Assembly (NCBI RefSeq): GCF_002775205.1
Contig: NC_036457.1
Span: forward strand, 3,953,650-4,017,649
DNA length: 64,000 nucleotides
Direction: 5' to 3'
Origin: Xiphophorus maculatus
Taxonomy: Eukaryota; Chordata; Actinopteri; Cyprinodontiformes; Poeciliidae
How positions within the stretch are numbered: the first letter of the stretch is position 1; each line of letters starts with the position of its first letter. Positions 10,149 to 22,700 of the stretch are shown here, in pieces. The notes beneath the pieces were generated by a model, which saw only the letters and a program-made list of their open reading frames with translations, did no database searches and was not told where the DNA came from. The translations under genes and the position numbers were made by a program.

Positions 10149-13100
10149 TCAGTTCTGGTAGAATATGTCAGGTTGATGAGTTGTGCTTGTTTTCTCAGTC
10201 CTGAGCCACTTCCTGGTCTCGAGTTGTTGTCCGATCTGCGGCGTTCTGATGCCAAAGACGCGCCTCTCCACCTCCAGCACCTCGTCGAACAGATACCAGG
10301 CCTCCACGTCCAGGATGAAGGAGAAGAGCTGCAGCAGCCAGACGAAGGAGCGCGGCAGCGCGGGCTCCATGCTGGGGTAATGACTGGTGCACGTCCTGCA
10401 GAGCAGACGAACACGTCTGGGTTCATAATGGGACGCCTCGTTAACGAGACGCTGGCTGAGCGTTCAGAGACTCACCGGGGGTTGCAGGGTCGCAGCGGCG
10501 GATGCCAGTAGTTGAGGTTCAAGGGAGTCTTGAATCCGTTACTCAGGGAGACGACTCTATCCAACTTGGTGTGGAGCAGGCTGGGCCCGTCTGATCCGTC
10601 CTCGTCGCCCCAGCAGAACTGGAAGCTGGAAGGACCTCCGTAATGGACGGCAGCCGGACAAGAGGACAGCCTCTTTAAACACATCTGGACGTGCTCTGAG
10701 ATTCCTGAAGAAACGACAGCGTATGTTTCTCAAATCCCAATAAATCCCTGCAGACAGATGGGTCCCCAAAACTCAGCCGACTTCAATCGGGTTTGTCTCC
10801 TGCTCATAGTAATGAAGCCATAACTGAGGTGGCTCCGGTTTGTTGGCAGTCTTTTCTGCACCGCTCTCTCAAAAGTTATTTCAGCAAGTTGTAGGTCTGG
10901 ACTTTGACAGACAATGGGATGAATGGACAGATGAGAGTATGAACGGTTGAACGAAAGGATGAACAGATGGAGTGAAAGGACAGACAATTGAGTGAACAGA
11001 AGGACGATGGGATCAATGGACGGACGGACGAGAGGAAGAACGGACAGTCCAGGTTTTGAGATTTGGTGACAAACGGTAACCTTGGACTGTCCAACCCTCA
11101 CCAGAAATGAACGGGACTTCCTGCGTACCAAGCTCTGACACCGGTCAGAGGTTTTCTGCATGACCGATCAATCAACCTACATTCCCACCCTGTGTGTAGA
11201 GACCCTGACTGTTTTCATGCTCATTCATTTTCTTACTTCTCCTCTTTGTCATAAAAAGTCTGTCCCGCTTGTCCGTGAAGAACAGTTTCTTTCCTTTCCA
11301 CTGTTTCCTGTAGAAAAAAAGACAAAAATGTTTGGCTGTTCAGTAAATGAAGTCATATAAACACCATCAGGTTGGAGGCCCTGATGTCTCACCTGGCGAT
11401 GTCCTGGTTCCTCCTCTGCTGGGCGTCCAGCAAAGCAGCCTGAACCAGTTTGTACCACTTCCTGAAGCTGAACAGGTCTCCTGTGAACCAGCAATCACAC
11501 AGAACACCACAAAAAACAGCTTAACTTTTAATTATCACACCACTATGACTCAACCCAATGCATTGGGGATGCACAATATATTAGCATCTTGTTGTTCAGG
11601 TGGAAATTATGCATTTTCTTCTATTTTCCAGTATTTACCAGAGACAGAAAAAAAAGACCGAAGAGGAGAGAAGGCAGGAAGATAGATGGACGGACAATAA
11701 GACAAAATGATGAATGGAGAAATAAATAGATCAACAGAAGATGAATGGACAGGCAGACAGACAACGGACTGGACGGACGATAATCTGATCTATTGATGTC
11801 AGGACAATTAGATGAATGAATCAGATGGGTGGATGGACAGATGAATGGATGAAAGGACAGGAAGACAGAGGAACAGAAAGTTTGATGAATGGATGAACAA
11901 TGAGATGAAGGGAATGGGATAACAATGGGACGGCCGGCCGGCCAATGGGACGGACGGCCAAAGGGAGGGACGGACGATGAGTTGGATGTATGGATGAATG
12001 AATGAATAGATAGGTAAATAGATAGACGTATGGACAGATTAACTGGTAGGTAAATAAAACCTTTAAGACAAAACAGAAACATGAAGGACCAACCTATGTC
12101 GTCATGGGAACCAGTCTTGTTCGATAAATCCCTGAAACACAGAAACGAAAGTCACAAAGGTGCAGCAGAGACTGCAAGGTCTCCATGGCAACAGCTCAGG
12201 TGTGTCAGGTTACCACTCGGTGTGATCGTCCAGGCCAAACATCACCTTCATGGTGACGATGATGAGCGCGGCGGCCTGCAGGTCGTACCGCGGCAGGACG
12301 GGACGCGACCCGCCGTCCAACGTGTGGCGCTCCTGATCCGCCATACCTGCGCGGTCCATCAGGACGCAGACCCACCTGTGCAGCTCGTCTGAGGACCAGA
12401 ACAGATGGGGGTCGTTAGCGGTCCCGGTACCAGTCTGTGGGACTGACTGGGTCGAACAGGTTACCGGGCAGGTTAGCATCGGTCAGGTAGCGCAGGCTGA
12501 GCGGTGCCGGGTGGAGCAATGCTTCTGGGACGATGGGAGGAAAAGCAGGAAGCTGCAGGTACTGGACCAGAACCTGCGCTTCTTTATGGACCGAGCGGTG
12601 AGACGGGATCCTCTGCAGGAACAAGAACCACCTTTAGCAGATAAAACTGGTCAAAAACAAAGAAAACCTATTCTTTACGTTTGGATCAATGGTTCTCTAA
12701 CTATCAAAAGGCCAGAATTTATATCCAGGGGTTGGAAATAACCGAGCCGTACCTCCGCAGATTGAAATATCAAAGTATTTTTAAGATGCTTACTGTTTAG
12801 ACAAGAGCACAAATATTTTGTTTATGAATTCAAGACACATTCAAATGAAAAAATACTTTATTAATCCCAAAGGGAAATTAAATGTAAAACCCAGTTATTC
12901 CTTAAACTTACAGACTAAAACCAAGGAAAACCAGTTCAAAAGCCTAAATGTCGAGTAAGTAGTTTGCCACAGTGCATTTTAACAAATCGGAAATCATCAT
13001 TATTAACCGAACAAGTTATTATTAGCATGCTAAAATCAGAATTTAGACAGTGCTAGCATATTAATGCTAATATGAGCCAAACAGTGAAAAATTACAGTAG

Positions 13101-16100
13101 TTCCTTGTAGTTCAATGACCAACCTCAACATGGAAAAGAAGAGCATCCGGACCACACAGCTTCATCTCTTCAGGAAGTTCCTCGTACGCAGTCACATACG
13201 GGACGTGACCTTCTTTTACCAGCCTGGGGTCAAACCACAGACTGGGGTCAAATGGATGCCTAGGAGCAGCTAAAGCTTAAAGGATAAGGGTGGGTTAGAA
13301 ACAAAACTGGAAACAGAAATGGTTTTTTGTTTTGACTGGAAGTACCTAGCCTTTAGCGACTGGTTTAACTTCAACAAACAGTAAAATAACGGGCCGAATC
13401 CAGAGCCGTGAGGAACTCCATTCCCCAACATGAAACTATAATCTGCTAAATTAGAGCTCAATGTTTAAAAATATACGTACAAAGCTCAGAAAAGAACTTT
13501 TACCAACCAATATTCAATACAGATTTGTGACGACAGAAAGCAAATACAACTTAAAAGGAACTGAAATGTTCTAAATAATTTAGATCGAGAACGGTGAGAA
13601 TGGAAATCTGCATTTAAATTAAAGGCGTTAGTTTATGGAATAATCTTGATAGTGAGATAAAACAATCTCGATCTTTCTGCACTTAAAAGATAATTGAAAA
13701 TTATTAAGATGTAGCGACACGGCGTTGAATTAGTTGATCTTTTTTTTATTTGAAATATGTTTGTTATAGTTAAATAGCAAATTTTTATTTTTAATTTCAA
13801 GATTTCTTTTAGTTGTTCAATAAACTACTTATGTTTATTATTGAATAAATTAAAAAAAAACATGAAATGAAAACATGAAATGCATTAAATATGCATTGTT
13901 ATTTAGCAAAAATATCCAAGTTTTTCAAGAAAATGTCTGAGAATCAAAAGATGTTTTTTGCTCATTTTTGCCTATTGGAACTCAGAAATTTCAAAAGTTG
14001 TTTCTAGAATATTTCTGAGATTAATCTAAAAATGTCGGAGTTTTCTAATAAACTTTGAACTTTTCAAATGAAAAATTTCCAAGATTTTTCTGGTAATTTT
14101 TAAACTTTTCAAACTCAGAAATATACTTGTTTTTTGTCAAAAAGAGTTTTTAAAAAAAATAAAAAATTTTACTATTGAAACCTGACAGTTTCCATGTTTG
14201 TTCTACAATATTTCTGAGATTAATCTAAAAAATTTAGTTTTTTGTTTTTACAAATTCTCAACTATGGAAACTCAAAAAATGTTCATTTTCTAGAATATTT
14301 TTGAGATTAAGCCAATTTTTTAAAAGTTTTCTAGAAAATTTTCGTCTTTCCAAACCCTTTCCGTGTTTTTTGGTGGCACTGTACTCGCCTTTTTGTCCCA
14401 TCCACAATGTCTCTAATGCTCCATCGTATTAAATGTTTCAAACATTTTTAAAAGTGTAAACATGACCATCCAGGTGTGTTTTTGCTACCTGAGCAGGTCG
14501 CTAAGCGTCAGAGCTTCGCGGCTCCAGACCAGAGCCAGGTGGATCAGAGCCAGAGTCGTCTTCATGGTCATCAGGCTGCGGCTCCGTTTCCATGACGATG
14601 AGGTGCCTGCGCTGCTGCGGTCCGATCCCATCCAATCGCTGGAGCTCTCTAAGGTTCAAAGGAACATTTCAACCAATTGGAACAGTTTAAAAAATAAAAT
14701 ATTTCTCTAAACTTGCCATGGATTGATTGTTTATACGTTTCTTTTTAGTACCTGCATTAGAGCCAGCGGAGCTGTCCAGAACTGACCCGGAGTCGGTGAA
14801 ATTACTAGACAGAACCGATTCCGCGGCGCTGTCCACGTCCGTGTCCGAGTCCAACGCTGCCTGATGGGAAAACATGGAGGAATTAATTTATGACTCATTT
14901 AAACATTTTTGCCAAGACTAAAAATATTTTAAGAATTAATATCACAATTAAAATGTGTATATTTTAATTTTAGCCCTGACACTTTATAAAAACCTAAAAA
15001 GACTTTAGTGAAACTTTGTTAAAACTGTAGAAAAATTAAAATGGCAAAAAATATTTACACAGTACACATATTAAAAGCAGGGAATTTAGAACAATGTGAA
15101 AACAAAATTATAATAGCATTAAAACCTTTGGAATATAAAAAATAAAATAATCAAAAATAAAAAAAAGATGTTTTAAGCATTACTAAAAAAAAAAAGTAAA
15201 TAAACTAAAATGATCGGAAATTACCTCAGAAAGAAAATTCAATGCAAACACATGAGCTAAAAATTACAGAAATAAAATCTATTAAAATCTTTCCAGAATA
15301 GAGTGAACTTTAAGAAAAAAATATTTTCTTTAAAATAATAATAACTTAAAAAATGACCAAAATGTAGATGAGAAAGTGTCAGAAAAACAATTACATGAAA
15401 AGGGTAAAACTGACAGAAATCTGAAAACATAAATTATATTTAATAAAAAATAAATAAAAATCTACAGCAGTGATGAATAAAAGGAAACTGACCCTTCTAA
15501 ACCTTAAACTCCTGATTGGGTTTTTGGTGTATCCCTGCTGGCTCTTCTGCAGATAAAGTCTCCACATCTGACACAGAACGTCGTCCTGAAACCAAAAGCG
15601 TCAAACTAACAAAACGGGTTTTATCTGCTGGTATCGGACCAATGGGAATGACGGGAGCGGACCTTAAACTGAGGAGTGACTCCCAGTCTGAGAAGAGCGT
15701 CGGCCTGGTTCTGCAGGATGAACTGGAAACCTTCGCACAGCATCCAGACGTAGCCGCACTCTGAGGAACAACAAATTATTAAAACATCTCGTAATATGAA
15801 CATTCCAGAAAACAGTGTCAAAAGACGCTTAGATATTTAATTATTCAGGTGTTAAAAGTTAAGTTTTGACACCAAACTTAAAATTTCTGGGAAATGTTTA
15901 AGTTAAAACTCCTAAATAACAAAAGTTTGATATGTGAAAAAGAAACAGGAGGTTAAAACCGACCCGTCTTCCTGATTCTGGATTGTCTGGTGATCCGGGA
16001 AATTCTGTTGGTGTTGCAAGTGAACGACATGTCCACCACCTCTCTGGTTCTCTGAGGACATTTTAATAAAACATCAAAAACAAACAAACAGAAAACAAAA

Positions 16101-18043
16101 AAATCACAATTTATACAGGAGACACGTTGAAGGCACAACAGTGACACCTGCAGGACCGTTGGTGGTACTGCAGTGAGTACAAGCTCAATTTGAGTGACTA
16201 ATAAACATAGAAAAGAGTACAAGGGCGATTGTAGATGGAAGAAAATGAAGAGCAATCTTCTGCCAAAAAACAAAAAATGTTTTTTACATTAATATCAGAA
16301 ATTTTCAGGAAAAATAAACCAAGAAAATCAGTAAATTTGAAAAGTCCAAAATTTGCTATAAAAACTGAGAAATTTTCTAGACAAAAAACTCAGAAAGTGA
16401 AGATTCGCTAGGCAAAAAACAAACAATTTTAGATTAATCTAAAAAGAATCTAGAAAAGAACAAACCCCCCGCCCCCCAACATGTTAAACTTTTGGGAGTA
16501 GAGTTAGAAAAGTCTTTTTTTTTTCCACTTTTGAAACTCAAAAATTTCTTTTTTATTTTCTGGAAAATTTCTCGGTCCCAAAACTCGAAAATTTCAGAGT
16601 TTCAAAAGTTAAAAATTCTCAACTTTTGTAAAGTTTTTGGGTTTGAAAATCCTAATTTTTTTACTTTGGAAAGTCAATGCTGTCCTTGTTTTTTCACATT
16701 TCTGAGTTTTTTTCCTTTGTTTCTGAAATATACTCCATTTTTGTTCTATCTGTATTGGCCCCAATCATTGTTTAAAGTCAAACTCTGTCAGATAAAGATT
16801 TGTTTGGGAGTCACCTCGATGACATTGTGGCAGGACCTGCAGTAGAAGCGACCCTCGTCTGAGATGCCCCAGTCCACGGCTGCACACTGATTGCAGGGCT
16901 CCTTGTATTCATCCTGAACCAGAGGAAACGCAGAGGGACAGGTAAAGGTGACACACCTGGCTGAGTCTCAGCGTGAAATATGACTTTTATGTATTAAAAA
17001 CAAGCCAAGCAAGAAAACAAGTCTATCAAACAAACTAAATACAACAGCTTCTACTTACTCATGTGAACTGTAAATAGTTAATTTATTATTTTAAAAGAAG
17101 AAATTAATATTATAAATAAATATTTTATTTTGCTGAAATAAAATCAGCTGGTTAAAATTTCAAGAACAATTTGGTATATATATACATATATATATATGGT
17201 ATATATATATGGTATATATATGGATAAATTGTCATTAAAAATGTATTTTAGAACATTTAAAGCTGCTGAAACTATTTTAATTAACAGCAAAAGGTTGACG
17301 GGAGACTATGGAAAACTTATAATTAAAAAAAAAAAAAATCTTATTTTATGGCCACGATTTGTAGCAGTGGCTACATAAAGAACCAACCTAATTTATTCTT
17401 CATCAAAACAAACTATCTGTATCAATATTTACAGTTTTGCAAATAGCTGAAAATTAGCAGTTAAAGACTATATTCGCCGAGTATTAAAAATACTTATCAG
17501 GATCAGTAATTAAAATATATTTATAGAACGTGTCAGAGTTTGTTAATCAGAAAACATGATTAAAATCAGATTTTGTTCATTTAGTTTGATGCAAATCGAC
17601 TAGCTAACATTAATTGAACTCTTAAAAACAAAAACATACCGAAAATTTTTTTAAAATAACTAAATAAAAGTTGAAGGGAAACCACTGGAAAACGCTTAAT
17701 AGAAAACAATTCAGAATTTTATGGCAATTTTTAAAGCAGTATGATGACATAGTCAAACCATAATATTTGAACAGATGCTTTTTAAAGTGTGCTGAAAGTG
17801 AATAGTTAAAATCTATGTTCACCGATTATTAAATAAAATGCTGTATATTCATGATCAGTAAATAAAATCTGCATAGGATGCAAATCAGTTTGTTAATCAG
17901 AAGAAAATAGAAAAAAAAACAGGTTTTCTTAACGGAGTTTGGCGCAAATCAACTAGCTAACACCAACACTTCCGTTTTCTGAGTGACATTTACACAAAAA
18001 TATTTAATTACTGATCAGCACTTACCGCATCCTCTTCCTCCAT
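10149..18043 (-). CDS. taf1b: TAF1B, RNA polymerase I SL1/TIF-IB subunit (TFIIB-like)
   Basis: TAF1B is a subunit of the SL1/TIF-IB complex that loads RNA polymerase I on rRNA promoters in the nucleolus; its N-terminal half is related to TFIIB. Fifteen exons join in one frame to 576 residues, against 588 for human as I recall. The start lies in an excellent context (CCACCATGG) and opens Met-Glu-Glu-Glu-Asp-Ala. A zinc ribbon is visible as C13-x2-C16 and C31-x2-C34. Landmarks shared with the human protein are CEGFQFIL (about residues 76-83), the LTLSDLL helix (208-214), [10 protein letters not shown]...MKVMF..DDH (334-353), FRKWY (374-378) and PSSFQF (439-444). The conserved core is clear, while the serine/acidic linker at 127-170 and the C-terminus are diverged. 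It is transcribed divergently from ADAM17. The junction between exons 5 and 6 is uncertain (see the exon map). Confidence 0.95.
10905..11050. repeat. Degenerate GATG/GGAC-type simple repeat in TAF1B intron 13
   Basis: Irregular tetranucleotide-like units such as GGATGAACAGATGGA and GGACGGACGGACGAGAGG fill the intron. The minus-strand open frame through it is a serine-rich low-complexity translation and not a gene. Confidence 0.6.
11685..12045. repeat. Degenerate GATG/GGAC-type simple repeat in TAF1B intron 11
   Basis: Same character as 10905-11050: GATGGACGGACAATAAG, AATGGACAGGCAGACAG, GGACGGCCGGCCGGCC and similar. A 153-codon minus-strand open frame spans it but encodes only Ser/Ile/Leu/His-rich repetition. 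Confidence 0.65.
12846..12882 (-). repeat. LINE-type 3' tail fragment
   Basis: The block TACTTTATTAATCCCAAAGG followed by GAAATTA matches the widespread teleost retroposon tail that reads TTTATTGATCCCCGAAGGGAAATT. Only the terminal few dozen bases are present, in TAF1B intron 8. Confidence 0.45.
13925..14345 (+). repeat. Degenerate AT-rich tandem units in TAF1B intron 7
   Basis: The phrase TTCTA(G/C)AATATTT(C/T)TGAGATTAA recurs near 14005, 14200 and 14288, with AAACTCAGAAAT/TTTCCAAG blocks between. The spacing is irregular. Similar phrases occur on the opposite strand at 16290-16740 in intron 2. Confidence 0.45.
16290..16740 (-). repeat. Inverted relative of the 13925-14345 units in TAF1B intron 2
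   Basis: Contains TTTTAGATTAATCTAAAAAG, AATTTTCTAGACAAAAAACTC and AAAATTTCAGAGTTTC phrases that echo 13925-14345 in reverse orientation. The match is loose and the family is unrecognised. Confidence 0.35.
17173..17226. repeat. (TA)n microsatellite in TAF1B intron 1
   Basis: About 50 bp of TATATA interrupted by CA, GG and repeated TATATATGG phrases. Confidence 0.75.
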
Positions 18044-19494
18044 GGTGGAAATTCAAATTTACCGGTTACGTATTGATTTAATCAGCTTTTAATGTCCGCA
18101 GTCGCTCTATCATGTGGAGCATAAGAGTAGTTTGGATTTCTTCTTCTTTGTTTTCTTTCAGGCCGGAAGCTGCACTGCTGCCACCACCAGTCCGATTCGC
18201 AAACTACAACACCCAACTGGTCAAATTAACTTTGGGACTTTCGTAACTTTTGAAACTTTTACGATCCTGAACCCGTCAAACTGAACGAACGCACAAAAAC
18301 GTCCGCTTAGGACGTGTAAATTTTGTGAAAACAAAACTTGGAGTTTTTACAAAGTTATCCTCCCAGAAATTTTACACACAAGTCTACTTTTATAATTTTA
18401 TATTTTAATGTGTGGTTATCAGACATAACCACACATTAATGTCTGTGATGTTAATGTCTGTGATGCTTTCTTTGCTCGAGTTTATGAGATTTTTTGCTTC
18501 CTCAATCTAAAAGCGGATTTGGGTGAGATCAGAGATTATAAATAGAGCAGCCAGATGTTTCCGCTACATTCTCTTACATAACGTCACGACATGAGGTCCT
18601 TTTGTTTAAAATGTGTGTTTATTGTTGTTTTGTTTCAGTTTTAAATGTTTTATTTATTTATTTTTGGCTAAATCACAGCCACCATGAACGGGTTCATGTT
18701 TCACGAGCAAACGCACACCGCGAGCGCCTCATCAGACCGTCAAGTTCACGTGCGCACGAACAAAAAACCCCGCGGACTTTCAAAGTAAAAGCATTTCTGA
18801 AACAATTTCGTACCTTATGAAGAAAATATGATTTATTTCTATTGACTCGTCTTATTTAATCCCAAATTAAACTTTGTTTTTGTATCTAGTTGAACGTTGT
18901 TAGATAAAACACGATGTTTTGCAAAACAATAAAAAATAAATAAATTTTTTTTATTTAATATTCAAGATGTTCCATTAAACTAGCTTAAAAATCGGAAAAA
19001 TGACATCATGCAGCTGTTTTAAGTAGTTTAGCTTTATAGATTTAAAAAAGAACAAAAAATAAAGATGAAATAAATTCAACAAGTATACTACTGAAAGGCT
19101 GAAACTTTGTGATAATTATAAAGCTCTTCCACTTTTTCACCCATTTTCAGAGGATTTCTTTTCTCTCTTCACATTACTCTGAGCTATTCCACCATTCAGG
19201 CATGAAAAAAATCTACTAAACTGAATGGGTCGAACATTTTTGCGTAATGTGCCCAACTGAGCGCAAATATGCTGAAACAGAGACTTTAATAATCAGATTT
19301 TCTTCCTTTCCTGATTGTTTGTAGCCACGTTTTAGTGTTCCGCAAAGAATTATTCTAGAATTTATATATTAAAGTTATTATAGTTGCTTATTAGATTCAA
19401 TTTAAACGGGTCCTACCTTGAGATTCTTGTTTTTATCATCCTAAGTGTTGGTTCAGGGTGGATTCCACTACTGCTGGTGATTTCATGCTTTTAT
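18044..19494. other. TAF1B-ADAM17 divergent intergenic region
   Basis: The gap between the two divergent ATGs is mainly AT-rich with no coding sequence. Near TAF1B there is a GCCGGAAGC ETS-like site at 18162-18170. A 14-bp hairpin (TAATGTGTGGTTAT / ATAACCACACATTA, loop CAGAC) spans 18406-18438, followed by two direct copies of TTAATGTCTGTGATG. A CpG-richer island at 18690-18790 contains a CACGTG E-box at 18747-18752. These could be shared control elements, but nothing here proves it. Confidence 0.4.
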
Positions 19495-19764
19495 TCTGAA
19501 GCCGCCAGGCCTACTTCCGCCCCGCCTCCTTGCTTCTCGCCAGCTTTCCTGATCGGCTCTCGGTCTTCCTGGTTCTGCGGAGTTGGAGCCGTTTTCCCTG
19601 CGCCTTTCTGTAACAAACAATGACTTCATCCGATCTGCATGCGGATATTTTAGTTTCTATGAGAAAATGTGTTTAAAGTCGGAGGTTAGCGGCTGACCTT
19701 TCGGGACCTTTCCCTCCGTCCAGTCCGTCCCGCTGCTGATCATCCACCAGTCAATCTGTCCAAC
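19495..19764 (+). promoter_or_regulatory. Probable ADAM17 promoter / 5' UTR
   Basis: The 270 bp before the ADAM17 ATG are GC-richer than the flank. They include an ACTTCCG ETS-like site next to a GCCCCGCCTCC GC box (19513-19529) and no good TATA box. This fits the TATA-less promoter expected for a broadly expressed gene. The transcription start is not defined by sequence alone. Confidence 0.4.
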
Positions 19765-22700
19765 ATGGGAACGAACTTCGCTGTTTTGACACTGTTTGCA
19801 GTTTTTCTGTCCATAACAGAGGCTGCTGTGTCTCCACCCGAAGACAAAGAACAGCAGGAGTTTGGTAAGTTCTCCAAACATGGAGGTTTCTATGAAAACC
19901 TCCTGACTGAAGTTAATTCAGGGAAACAGAGGCGATTCTACAAAAGTTTATAATGGTGGCCACTGGGGGCCACTTCTCTGGGGGCCAGAAAAACTTGAAC
20001 TAAGAAATAAATTAGTTTATTTTGAGACCAGATATTAATAAGACCACTCCCACAAGGCTGATTTAAAGATGTATTTTTCATAATATCATGTAGTACCTCC
20101 GTAAGTACTACTTAAGAAGAGTTAAAGACATTTTAAAATTTTTTATGTAACTTCATTTTTCTATTTGTGGAAAAAATAATTATAAATAATAATTTAGCCC
20201 ATTGTCATCAAACTTTTGGTTTTCGCTCAGAGGTCTGAGCCAAAGTTGTCTGACCAGCCGAAAATGACAGTTTTAGCTCCTCAATGGTCAAATTTATCAA
20301 ATTATTTTAAAAAAACAACATTTTTTATTGTGTGTTTTTGTTGTCAATTAGATATTAATCAGTGTTTTCCCTCGACCTGACCCGTTAGTTGGTTTTAAAC
20401 ATTGTGTTGTGTCCTTCCTCTGCAGAACCTCTGCGCTCCATCCTGGATGACTTTGACGTTCTTCCATTCTCCAGCCTGCAGACCCACTCCGTCCGCCGCC
20501 GGGACGTCCAAACCGAGGCACACGTGGAGAAGCTGCTGAGCTTCAACGCCCTGCAGAGGTTGGACCCAAAATCTTCACCAATTCCTCTGAGCTGATTGTC
20601 CAAAATATAAACTCCCCCTTTCCTTCTTCCTGCTGATTTCAGAAACTTCAGGCTTTACCTGAGAACCAACAACGAGATCTTTACAGAGGATTTCAAGGCC
20701 ATCGTGGAGGATGAGGATGGACAGAGACAAAGCTTCCCGGTCAACAGACATAACTACTTCACTGGACACGTCATTGGTAAGGTGTTTTCCAGGGTGTCAG
20801 AGTCAGATTCACCTCAGTCCTTTAAAAAATGCTGGGTTTATGAAAAAGCCTTGATGGATCAGACGTCCCTGAAATCCAGGCAAAGAATTTAGAAAATGAG
20901 GCTTTAGATGAATGTTTGATCGACTTTGATAATGAGTAGGGAGTTGCTTTATATTTGTGTTTTCTCTCTTCCAGGGGAGGAAAACTCTCGTGTTCAGGCT
21001 CATATCGACGACCACGAGTTCTCAGCTCACATCCTGACGGACGAGGCAGAGTACAACATCGAGGTAAAGAGAGCAAAGAAACTCAATTCCTAGTGAAAAA
21101 ACATGAAATCACTTTAAAATGTCTCATCCCTCTAGCCTCTGTGGAGGTTCACATCAGCGCCCCCTGATGGCCGCCTCCTGATCTACCGGTCGGAGGACAT
21201 CAGGAACATCAGCCGGCTGCAGCAGCCCTCAGTCTGCGGATACGTGGCGTCCGAATCCGCTCACCTTCTACCGGAGGGCGTCAGGATGGAGACAAAGGGC
21301 CATGAAGAAGGTTGGTAGGACGTCAAAACAAGTCGGACAAAGAGTTTCTGTTTTAGGATGTTCAACTATTTCATTTTCTCTCTTTGGTGTATGATGATTT
21401 TTTAAAAATCCAATGAAAAGATAAATTTTTGGTGAATCTCCAATTAAATATTTGTAAATGTATTCCAAAAACACTTCCATTCGCATAAATTGAACAACAG
21501 TTTTACAGTAAAACCATAGTTTTAGCATAAAGCCATGATAAAACTGTGATCGTTTTTGCATCAGTAGTTTACTGATATGATTTACTGAAGAAGTGTCTGT
21601 AAAATTGTTCTCCTTGACGTTTATGCTGCATTTAGAGCCGTTTTATTGCTCCATTCCTTTTGACAGCCCAATCAGTAAAGGAGTACCACAAGGCTGTGTT
21701 GTTGGACCACTCTGTTTTCTCCCCCTTGTTTTCACTGACGTCTAGCAAAAATCTTCAATTTAGTTCACATTCCGGTGACACATTTTTACTGCATTCTATT
21801 TTGTCTACATTCTATTTTTTGTCAGTATTTTCATATCTTGAGAAAAATTGTTGTAGTTTTTTGCTGGATAATTATTCCAGTCTAGGAAAGAAGGTTTAAA
21901 TAAATAAATGAAAGCCTCAAATTAGCAACAAATCTCTCAAACTTATGTCCTTTCAAAACATCTTTTTGGCCCTTCTCAACTGAATCCTTTTTTAAGAACT
22001 AATTGAATTTCTGGAAAGACTCCAGAAATCTGTCAAAACAGTAAAAATTATGTTATTACTACATTTGTTTGTGAAACAATCCACCGTTTGTCCTTCTTGT
22101 CTGCTCAGAGTCGGTGCACAGAGGGAAACGCCAGGTCTCCGACCATAAGAAGAACACGTGTCCAATGCTGCTGGTCGCAGACCATCGCTTCTACCGATAC
22201 ATGGGCCGAAAGGAGGAGAGCACCACCATCAACTACCTGGTTAGCTCACAGCCTCCACGCTGCTTCTTTTCCCCTCTTCTAGTGATCTGACCTCTCCATC
22301 TCTCTCTATCCAGATCGAGCTCATCGACCGCGTCGACGACATCTACAGAAACACGTCGTGGGACGAAGACTTCAGCGGTTACGGAGTTCAGATCCAGCAG
22401 GTGAGGAGGAGACCGTCGCCGCTGATAGCTGCAGTGAAGACGATCAGATGTTGAAGTGTGAAGATGTTGTGTTTCTGCTGCCAGATTATCATTCAGAAGT
22501 CTCCCACTGAGGTCGGTCCTGGAGAAAGTCACTTCAACATGAGGGGCAGTCCAGTGGCGGGAAAAGACGTCTGGGACGTCAAGAAGCTGCTGGAGGTAAG
22601 AAACGCAGAACATCAGCAGGCGAAGGGGAGAAACAGAAAGCTATTTGTCCTCCATGTTGAGAGGAGCCTGTAGCTTAGGAAGCTAGCATGGCTGGTGGAT

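Larger units (their letters stand above)
10149..18043 (-). other. taf1b: TAF1B exon map and intron content
   Basis: Coding exons 5' to 3': 18026-18043, 16815-16913, 15964-16051, 15663-15760, 15510-15585, 14752-14856, 14489-14648, 13124-13223, 12465-12612, 12214-12388, 12094-12131, 11393-11480, 11237-11307, 10476-10695, 10149-10395. All introns are GT-AG and the phases agree throughout, 1731 nt in total. For exon 5 a donor at 15503 is also possible but breaks the frame. For exon 6 the tandem acceptor CAGGCAG offers starts at 14860 or 14856, and only 15510 with 14856 is in frame. Introns 1 (16914-18025), 2 (16052-16814) and 7 (13224-14488), and the stretch 14857-15509, are AT-rich and hold only degenerate repeats. 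Introns 12 and 13 contain nothing recognisable apart from the tetranucleotide-like tract. Confidence 0.88.

Noticed and set aside
10740-10860. Possible extra TAF1B exon after CTGCAG (reading [12 protein letters not shown])
   Set aside because: The true 71-nt exon at 11237-11307 joins directly to 10695 in phase and covers the conserved region, and this candidate has no good donor before its stop.
11621-12082. 153-codon minus-strand open frame in TAF1B intron 11
   Set aside because: Translation is Ser/Ile/Leu/His repetition produced by a degenerate GATG/GGAC simple repeat; it lies wholly inside an intron and has no family resemblance.
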